Both the position numbers and the translations under genes were made by a program. From the NCBI GenBank assembly GCA_963921935.1, contig OY998176.1, positions 179,238,445 to 179,302,444 of the forward strand: a stretch of DNA of 64,000 nucleotides, given 5' to 3'. This stretch comes from Galeruca laticollis (lineage: Eukaryota; Arthropoda; Insecta; Coleoptera; Chrysomelidae). Shown here one piece after another: positions 11,711 to 20,800 of the stretch (within the stretch, counting starts at the first letter, position 1; the number at the start of each line of letters is the position of its first letter). The notes under the pieces are model-generated. The model was not told the DNA's origin and made no database searches. It saw only the letters and a program-made list of their open reading frames with translations.

Positions 11711-14516
11711 TTTAATTGATATCTCAGTTGAGTATCACTTTCTTTTGTTTTAGACACTGCTACTAATATTAATGGTTTTTTAACTAAAAAGACAAAATTA
11801 GTGTCTCCTGCATGAATACTCTGAATGCAATCATCCGAGGATTGAATAAAACTAACTAGAGTTTGCATAACTCCAAAAAGCCAAGCCAATTTATCTTCAT
11901 TACCATACCTAAACAAGGAAACGAATTTCTCTCAGTACCAAATGAAAAGTATTTTATCAATTCAAAATCACATTTTTATACCATAAAGGAATACAACATT
12001 GTTAGAATATTCATAAACTTTGTACAACAAAATCTGATAATAAAAATATATCAGCTATGTACCTACATGGAAATTAACACACTCCTTGGATTAAAAAATT
12101 TGTTGCACCGTAAGAGTAATAATGTACGATAGAGAGAGCTACCCATTCATAAACACGTTTATTTTTGCGGACAACAATCCTAAGCACAGTAGTGAAATAT
12201 TGAATGAACTACAAAAAGTGGGGATGGTATTGTGGATACATGGCCTTGGTCATTTTGGCTGTTTTTCTAACAAACTTGGCACCATGCACCAACTAACCAT
12301 GATAATCCAAAAACATTAAATTAATGAACTTAAAAGTTTATTTTGTCACTAAAAGTCTTGAAAAAGAGATAAATGTTTACTCTTGTAATAAATACCAAAA
12401 TAAGAAACATGGGGAGAATCATCCTGTATAACAAATTACTTTTTACATTGTAACGTTTAAACTATAGAAAGCGGTCGTTCACATTCATACAATGAAAAAA
12501 CCACTTATCTACGCGGTCTTGTTGCAAAAAGAAAAAAACAATAATTGCGTCAAAATAACGAAATTTTGCGGAATCAAATAAAAATTCAATTGTTGATGGG
12601 CAGTTAGTAAAAACTCGCGGTCGGGAACGGTTTAGTTTTTTTTGGGTTTTGCGGATTGTGGTTTTTGAGGAGTCCTGGGTTTCAGTAATTTATAATTAAA
12701 GTAGTGTTTTAACAATCAAGTATAATTTTTTTTTGAAAGGGGAAAAGAAGATTACAGGGGAGCGTCTACTGTACGCGCTCTGAAAGGGTTTCTTTTTTTT
12801 TTGTTCAAATGCGAATCGTGTCCGTCGGCGTTTTTGTGAACACCCAGTCTGGGAATTCGTTAGTCTGATTTAAAAATTATACTAACTGTGTATTATGAGT
12901 TTTTTGTAGTTTGGTCAGATTATTACATTGCCAGCCCACATTCTATGATATTATATCTATATAAATTAATTTGTGTTATGATAGTTCATATCGCACACAA
13001 GTATTTAATGGTGATATCTCACAGTATGAATCAGGAATAGGGAGCACATTTGAGGTTGAATATTAAATTGCTTATATCAAAGTTTCATATATAGGGTGTG
13101 CGAAAATATTTAGGTTCTGGTGATTATTTTTAAAATAACAAATTTTATTTTATTCTGAGATTCATTCACGTTAATGTAAATGGGTATCTCAAGTTTTCTC
13201 TCGATCCTATCACTGGTTTTATTTAATTACAGTCACAAGACTCACATACGATTATTCCTGACGCTTTGTCAATTCGGTGTAATTTTTTTTTATTTTCTTA
13301 TTTTTTCTATCAAGCTTGTTTAAGAAATCATTGTAGGTTAATTTATTTTCTCAACCAGGAGAGCATGAATACCTAACATATACACATAAGAGCTACGCCT
13401 AAAATTTTTCCTCAACACACCCCTCTAACTGACGTAACTCCACAACACAAAATCTCTCATTACCAATGACAACTGGTAGCAGTGGAGGCCGAAGCCAGCT
13501 CTTTCGGATATTTCTTACAGGAGCCGTCGACTCCTGTTTCCCACGGAATCGTGGGTGGTGACAGCCAGCTACGCTGCTTTCTCGGTCCATTAGGGACATT
13601 TTGACAGCAGAGTTTTTTAGGTTATTACAACTGGTGATAGAATTTTTTTATTTAGGATCATAGTGGAATCTATTGATTATTACACTCTCTAGTTGTAATG
13701 GAGCTCGTATAAACAATACTATAGCATTTTCAATGTCGAGCACACTCTGACAATATTAAAATCTCTTTTTATATGGTAATTAAACAACACAAACTACTAA
13801 ATAGGTTACCATCGACATATAAAACAGGTACTGAAATTTTGAGCAATGTTGCCACTTTTAGTTATAACCATAAAGGTATCTAAGATTTACAACAAATACC
13901 TACTTGTTTAAAATTTATATAAGAATATGCCATTAATAAATAAAATTCAAGTACTTTCAATTAATTTTAAAAGCAGCGACTGAAATTAATATGACTTTTG
14001 TATTTGCATAACTATTTAACAAATTTTCAATTACATTTCTAATTTCAGTTTTCCTGCAACTAAAGACACTTTGTAAATATGGCTAACCAGTGTATGTGTC
14101 CGCAAGTGAGGTTAGGACTAGATGTTTGGGGCAAGAAAAAATCAAAAACCAACATATCTATTTTATTTCTTAATCTGAGGTTGCACCTACTTAAGACTAA
14201 GCAAACTGTTATTATAAGTAACTTACCTTGAATATATTGGTTTTCCTGCCATACTTAGAATAAATACATGTTTCGGTTTACTAGTCCATTCTTTATTCAA
14301 GTGGAAGTCGTCTTCATTTGTTGACTCTTCATTATCATTAGTACAATCATCAAACTTTTCATTATTTGGAATCTCACTAGATTCTTCTTGAGTTGTATAA
14401 TTGATACTTTTTATCTCCTCCAGACTAGAGCTCATTTGTTCAAAATTATCTAAAATATCAGTGGTCACCAAGACACTTTCGGGTGCTGCCCCTGGTTCGA
14501 TTTCTACATTGGACAT
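11711..14516 (-). CDS. Mon1: MON1 (vacuolar fusion protein), exons 1 and 2
   Basis: Exon 1 is 14516 down to 14227 and exon 2 is 11908 down to 11711. Exon 1 starts with ATG, encodes an acidic, low-complexity N-terminus and ends KHVFILSMAGKPIYSR, where the final Arg codon is split by a GTAAGT donor. Exon 2 follows a TTTAG acceptor and encodes YGNEDKLAWLFGVMQTLVSF, then a SIHAGDTNFVFL block and KKPLILVAVSKT, ending at a GTGAGT donor. This is the first longin-like part of the SAND/MON1 family. MON1 with CCZ1 is the guanine-nucleotide exchange factor for Rab7 on late endosomes and autophagosomes. The two exons join in frame (about 162 codons). Later exons are not found in the remaining 11.7 kb on the left; they are either outside the window or lost. 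The ~2.3-kb intron 1 carries repeat fragments. Confidence 0.85.
11909..14226 (-). other. MON1 intron 1 with repeat fragments
   Basis: This intron contains one copy of a 36-bp motif shared with 14.75 kb, a GC-richer stretch at 12600-12860, and a region at 13430-13640 with CAACTGGTAGCAGTGG and ATTACAACTGGTGATAG. The latter two resemble sequence next to primer-binding sites of LTR elements, but no LTR or coding domain could be tied to them. The 66-residue minus-strand frame at 13399-13599 is not recognised. Confidence 0.5.
12146..12183 (+). repeat. 36-bp dispersed motif, copy 1
   Basis: ATTCATAAACACGTTTATTT followed by TTGCGGACAACAATCCT matches 14746-14783 with only a few changes. Part of it (TTCATRAACACGTKTATWTT) also resembles the LTR of the mag-like element at 17.6 and 21.9 kb, so it may be a remnant of a related LTR. 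Confidence 0.6.
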
Positions 14517-14745
14517 TTTAATAGTTGATGATAGTAGTTGCTAGTAGCCAGTTCACAAAGAATTTTAAGAGAAATTATTGAGTTTCACATTATTTAACTG
14601 TCTTTCTGTTTTTTTTGCCTTTACTTTTAATTTTCATTGTCAGATGTCACTCGCTTCTTCTTTGAATTGAATTGTGTAGTCTGTTGCATTACATTTATAT
14701 ATCCCTTAGAGTTAGAGTAATAATAAATATAGCGAGGGCTTTTCA

Positions 14746-14783
14746 ATCATAAACACGTTTATTTTTGCGGCCAACAATTCTAG
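14746..14783 (+). repeat. 36-bp dispersed motif, copy 2
   Basis: This is the second copy of the motif at 12146-12183, in the same orientation and about 2.6 kb away. It lies between the MON1 start codon and the P-like transposase exon. No clear LTR boundaries (TG...CA, target duplication) surround it. Confidence 0.6.
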
Positions 14784-14836
14784 TCTATGTATTATTAGAT
14801 GTTTGCCACATGTTGAAGCTTATTAGAAATAATTAG

Positions 14837-14986
14837 GCAAATATCAAAGTAATCATTGATCCCAGTGGAAATGAAGTGAAATGGGAGTACATAGAAAAAC
14901 TCTTTAAAATTAAAGATAATGAAGGCTTATACTTGGGAAACAAATTGAGAGGAAAACATATTCAGTGGGAAACAGCAAAAATGAAG
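14837..14986 (+). pseudogene. P-element/THAP9-like transposase, single internal exon
   Basis: A 150-nt open segment between an AATTAG acceptor and an AAG/GTAGGA donor encodes exactly 50 residues, including VIIDPSGNEVKWEYIEKLF and EGLYLGNKLRGKHIQ, ending AKMK. This is the conserved central block of P-element and THAP9-type transposases (acidic-P-x-G-x-x-V-x-W, then G-L-x-L-x-N-K-L-x-x-x-H-I, then K-M-K-V). The phase-0 donor fits the phase-0 acceptor of the exon at 27365, which begins V-N-N-A-A-Q-T-L-S, exactly where the family continues. Either both belong to one P-like copy split by later insertions, or they are two fragments of the same family. Confidence 0.75.
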
Positions 14987-16260
14987 GTAGGAATTACATG
15001 ATTTATTTACTGTAATAAATAATCTTATTTTGTATAACATTTTTAAGATATTTATATGTTTCTCTTCATAAAATAAAAAGTGGATATATGTATATTTCCT
15101 GTCGACTACGCCATCTGTTTTGTGGATTGTGTGACACATATAATTTTCTGATTCCATAAAGTAGTAAATATATTAAATGTCATTTTATTTTGTTTTTACC
15201 TAAAGTGGTTATACTTGTTCCGCACTGCATTTGTTCATTGTGCACTTATTATAAAGTGTTGAAATCTTTATTGTGAATAAGCCTTAAGAGGGGCCTCACG
15301 TTTTAGGAACCTGAAAACAGTTGGCACCCGTGATTTGCAACAAAATTTAGGTCATTTTGTAAACAACAAATCTAAAGAACGCAAAGAAAATAAGTGTTGA
15401 AATTTTAACACAATATAACTTGGACCTTTGTCTTGGGGATCAGGTATTTTGGTTGAGTTTTATATTGTTATAAAAAAGATATAAGCCATTAAGTGATGGT
15501 GTGATTTTGACAGTTTTGACAATTTGTGGTCACCAATCTGGACACCAAAACCTGATCCCCAAAAGGAAACCGAGAGAATTCGATTCTGAAAATATGAAAT
15601 CTCAAATCATTGTATTTTTTGAGATTTGTTGCACGGAAAATTTTGCAAACGAACATCTTTTTACTTTAGTTCAACCGCTCCACCGTCGTGATGCATGGCG
15701 CTGTATAGAACAATATAGAACTATGACAGAAGACGAAAGTCAATTCAAAGACAAATAATATTATAACTTTCTCTATGGGTCAAATGCTGTTGTCATATGT
15801 TTTGTGTTCATAAAAATATCCCAAATTTATAGTTTAGTGTGTATTGTATTTGTAAGTGATTATAATTAAATAATTTTCATGCTAAATAAGTGAATTTGTG
15901 CTTCGTAAATACTATTTATATTTACTCTAAAAGATTGTGTTCACTGTAGCCCAGACAAAAAATAATCCACACATATTTTTAGCTGTTGCTAGTGATTCGG
16001 CAAGTGCATTATATTTATTGATCCGCATACCAGGGCCTTTTGGTTCCTCCAAGAACCGTACACTGCCACAGCCTTCTGAGTTAGTGAAAAAAACTACATT
16101 GGTAATAGTACTCATTTAACAAAATAGACATTTCTTATTCTCTTCAAAAAGTAACACAATATGTAATCTCTTATTTTCGAAATGCAGGAATAAAAATGTT
16201 ATATATTTTTTATCTTCAATTTTTCCAGGTTATGTATTGAAATGTTAATACTTTTTGCAT
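14987..16260. other. AT-rich region with an inverted repeat and unrecognised ORFs
   Basis: GGGGATCAGGTATTTTGG near 15436 is inverted as CCAAAACCTGATCCCC near 15545. A plus-strand frame of 85 codons (15501-15758) overlaps it and is not recognised. A 62-codon minus-strand frame at 15927-16115 (with FLEEPKGPGMRINKYNALAE) is mirrored by an open plus-strand frame; I cannot assign it to a family. No RNA gene was seen. Confidence 0.4.
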
Positions 16261-16264
16261 TTTC

Positions 16265-16525
16265 CGCCAGTTTGTAATAAACGGACATGCCTGTTTTTCC
16301 ATTGACTCTTCTCAATTATTCAAGTAAATGATAGCAAAAGTGTTTTCTTTTATTGAAAACAAAATCAAATCAATTAGGTATGCAATATGTTTGTTTAATA
16401 CCCCTCTTAATAATTCAAATGAATAATAGCAAAGAAATGCCAATTAATTAGGTAAACTATAAAAATGTTTATTATAGCAATAAACAGACATGTCCGCTTT
16501 TTCATTGACCCTTATTAATTATTCA
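16265..16525. repeat. Diverged ~207-bp tandem duplication
   Basis: AATAAACGGACATGCCTGTT followed by TTTCCATTGACTCTT (from about 16276) recurs as AATAAACAGACATGTCCGC and TTTTTCATTGACCCTT (from about 16482), followed in both cases by an AATTATTCAA-type segment. A similar duplication lies next to it: ACATGGCAACTGA with a CATCTTCT block at about 16650 and again at about 16980. Confidence 0.6.
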
Positions 16526-16639
16526 AAAAAATTAAAGGACAAATTGGTGTATGTTTTTATTGAAAAGAAACAAATAAAAAACATTTTATAAAAATATCAA
16601 TAAAATTATTATTACAAATTTAGTGTATTTGTCTTCATA

Positions 16640-17787
16640 TTTATTAATACATGGCAACTGAAGTTCATCTTCTTCTCTACCATTTCTCCTCATAACAAAA
16701 AGAAAATAAAAAGTTTATAAAAATATCCATTTTTTACGATTCTATACTCACAAAGGGGTGGTGACCCCTCATCCACATTATTGAAGTCTGGATCCACTTA
16801 GTTACAAAGACTGAAAAAGTATACTTTAAATATTTTCTTTAAATAAATAATATTTTTACTTACAAAATTATTTTTCCCCCAATTCAGCTGAAGTATACAA
16901 GTAATCCATTTTATCTTGGAATCCATATTACAAATTTGATATACGTAAGTACTGAATACATTTTCTTTATTTTTATGCATACATGGCAACTGAGCTGCAT
17001 CTTCTATTTTCTTAATCCTCAGACAAAAAAAAAACAAAAAGTTTATAAACTATCCCTTACAATTACATCAGGCTACATTTTAGTTTTTACTTACTGATTA
17101 GCTATAGCGAGTATGTTATATGAAAATTATTTGGACCTGTGCGGGCTGTTACATCAGGTTCCTTTTTAGTGAAATTGTCAGTTCTGAAAATGAATAGAAA
17201 TTTGATTTTTGTAAAGGAGTCTTGTTAGTGTTTTTACTTACAGAATGGTATAAGGAAACTCTGTTTTATGAAATATTAATGGATCTGCGGGGCAGTTACA
17301 TCGGGATTAGTTTTAGTTACATAATCAGAACTGTAAATGAAATAAGAAAATTAGATGATTCTTCTAAGTAGGTTTTGCCATTTTTTACTTACAGTATAGT
17401 TGTAGCGAAAACTGCTATATGAAAATTATTTGGACCTGTGCGGGCTGTTACATCAGGTTCCGTTTTAATGAAATTGTCAGTTCTGAAAATGAATAGAAAT
17501 TTGATTTTTGTAAAGAAGTCTTGCTATATTAAAATTATTTGGTGTTTCAAGTTGGCTTTAATAATATTAATGTTAAATGAATAAAACAAGATTATTCATG
17601 AACACGTGTATATTCTGCTCTCTATGACATAACCGCCTTCTCTGGTCTGTCGCCTGTCACGCGACCACAGATCATCGAAGCTTGACATGTCATCTCATAT
17701 ACATAACATCTCCCTTTTTTGGACTTTGTCAATATTAAAATTATTGAAATACAAATAACTAATATTAAAGACTATATACTAGATATG

Positions 17788-17861
<74 letters not shown>

Positions 17862-20800
17862 AAATAACAATTACTCAAGTCTATAAAAGTAAACATTGCA
17901 ATATCATTTTTTTTTTTTTTTTTTTGCTATGTATAATAGTCTCTTAACTTATTTGGTACATTGATGACTCGACCTGATCTTGTGCATTTGCTATTTGTTT
18001 CCTTGTCAATGACACCTTGACATTCATTTGGCTTTTTATTATTGTTAGTTTTACAATCATTTTCGTTATTATATAAATCAGTGCTATTAGCCACACAAGT
18101 GTTCTCGCTAGATTTATCAGCGTTACTGGGTTTGCAGTTTGCGTTTACATTTTCGTTGTTGTTTGACGCATTTATAAACGTTGGATTTTTTGTATTTTTT
18201 AGAAAGGAAGAATTTCTTCTATAAACTCTGCCACTTTCATCACTCACAAAGTATGATCGTGGAGTGTTACTATTTGAAATAACTTTTCCCGGTGTCCAAC
18301 ACCCATCCTTCTTTAATTTAAATAGTATATCTTGATTTTCATTAAAATCTGAGCTGCTTTGAGCAGATTTATCATGATAGTTTTTTGATAATAATTTTCT
18401 TTCTACTTTTTTCTCATACTCATTAGTGACTTTGGGTTCCAATAATTTGTTGGATATAGGCAAACCTGTTCTTAGTAACCTGCTCTGTAATAACTCTGAT
18501 GGTGAGACATTAAGACCACATAGTGGTGTAACTCTATAATTTAGCAAATGAAGAAACATTTCGTCTTCGTTGTTACACTTTTTTAATATCTGTTTACAGA
18601 TGTGTACTGTTTTTTCAGCCAACCCATTCGATCTTGGGTACCTGGGGCTCGTAAAAACACATTGTATATTGTATTGATTACAAAACTCTTTAAATTTTAA
18701 GCTGTTGTATGGATTGTTATCGGATATAAATTTTGCAGGTAACCCAAAATTAGAAAACATTACTTTTAATTGTTTTATAATTTCATCTACACACTTACTT
18801 TGTATTTCTTTTAATTCAAACCAGTTGCTATAGTAATCAACTACAACTAAATAATATTTTGATGCATATTCTAATATATCAGATCCCACTATCTCGAACG
18901 GATATTTAGGTACCTCTTGCGGTATTAGAGGTTCTTTTGTTTTATTTCTGCTGAACTTTTCACATATGCGACACCTTGAGATGTAATCTTCAATATCAGT
19001 TATTATACCAGGCCAGTATAATATTTTTCTTGCCCACTTTTTTGTTTTTTCCATACCAAAATGAGATTTATGTAGCTCTCTAATCATGTGATTTTGTAGT
19101 TTTTTAGGTATGCAAATTCTAATAGTTTTTTATCTGGCCAACCTTTAATGCAAAATTCAGTAACTTTTTTAAGATTACTATCGTTCAAAGTTTCTTTGCT
19201 TACCTCAGCTAATCGTCTATTAGTGATGGAAATTTCAATGTCAATTGTATGTACAACCTCTTCCATTTCACCATCTTCATTTACTTTATCTTTTATAAAC
19301 GATCTACTTAGGAGATCGGCTACATACATCTTTGAACCTGGTATGTACTCTACTTCAAAATTATATTTTAAAATTTTTAAGCGCATTCTTTGTAGTCTGG
19401 AAGTAATTTTATTAATATCTTTTTGCTGAATGCCAATTATTGGTTTGTGATCTGTTTGTACTGTTATTCTATTACCATAAACAAACTGATGAAATTTAAT
19501 TAGACTAAAACAAATTGATAAATACTCCTTTTCTATTTGTGCGTACCTTGTCTCAGTTTCTGTGAAACGTCTTGAGCAAAATGCTATGGGTTGACCTCCT
19601 TGCATGAGGCAACCTCCCATACCGTACTGGGAACTATCACTTTGTATTGTAATAGGTAAGTTTGGGTTAAATATTTTAAGAGTTGGTAAATTACCTATAA
19701 CTTTTTTTAAATTGCTAAATGTATTATCATGATCAGCAGTCCATAGGAAATTTACATTATTTTTTATTAAACCTCTTAGAGGTGCTACTATTTCTCCCTC
19801 TTTGGAATAAATTTGCCCCAAGTATTTTACTTCATTTACTTTGTATTGTAACTTATTAGCATTAAATCTAACATTAAACTGTTTAGCTCTCTCTAATACT
19901 TTATTCATTATCAAATCGTGTTCTTTTTCATCTTTACCTGCAATTATTAAATCATCAAAATATATTGGGATACCTAAATCTCCAAAGATTCTTTCGTTTA
20001 CTCGTTGGAAAACTTCTGGACTACATGATAGGCCAAAACATAACCTTTTAAAACGATATTTACCGAATGGTGTTATAAATGTGCATAACTTTTGGCTATC
20101 TTTATCTAACCCTATGTGATAAAAGGCATCTGACATATCTATCACACTGTAAACACTTTTCCCTCTTAATTTTAAACTTATTTCTTCTGTTGTTGGTATC
20201 GGTTGCCTATCTATGCAAATATACTTATTTAAATGTATAGGGTCTAAGCAAATTCTTAATTTGTCTGAATTAGGTTTTTCGACACATACTATATTACTTA
20301 CCCACTCTGAAGGTTCATCAGCCTTCTCAATTATATCCTTGTCTACTAATTCATTCAGAGTATTTTTTAGCTTACCTTTAATTTTTTCAGCGACTCTTCT
20401 ACAATTACTTACAACTGGTTTGTAACCCTCTTTTAATACAATCCTATATTTAAACGGAACTTTACCAGTACCCTCAAACAACTTTTTATTCTGGTTAATG
20501 AAATTTTCTTTAGTATCTCTTTTATTGTTTGAGTTAATCTCATCTATTTTGCAAATTATATTTAATTTTACACAGGTTTTTAATCCAAGAATAGGTTTGC
20601 CTTGTATATCTGTAACTAAGAATTTTACATTTTGAACATTGTTTTTAATTAAACATTTTAAGATTATACTGCCTACAACTCTGATTTTATTATTGCCATA
20701 GGCTATAATACTTTGCTCTGAATGTACTATATCATTCTCCCTTTCTAATTTTATTATATAACTTAATGGAAGTACGTTACATTGAGCCCCAGAATCAACC

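Noticed and set aside
13399..13640. LTR primer-binding region
   Set aside because: CTGGTAGCAGTGG-type words are suggestive but no LTR, target duplication or gag follows.
15927..16119. Conserved 60-codon gene
   Set aside because: Open on both strands over the same interval, so openness carries little weight; no family recognised.
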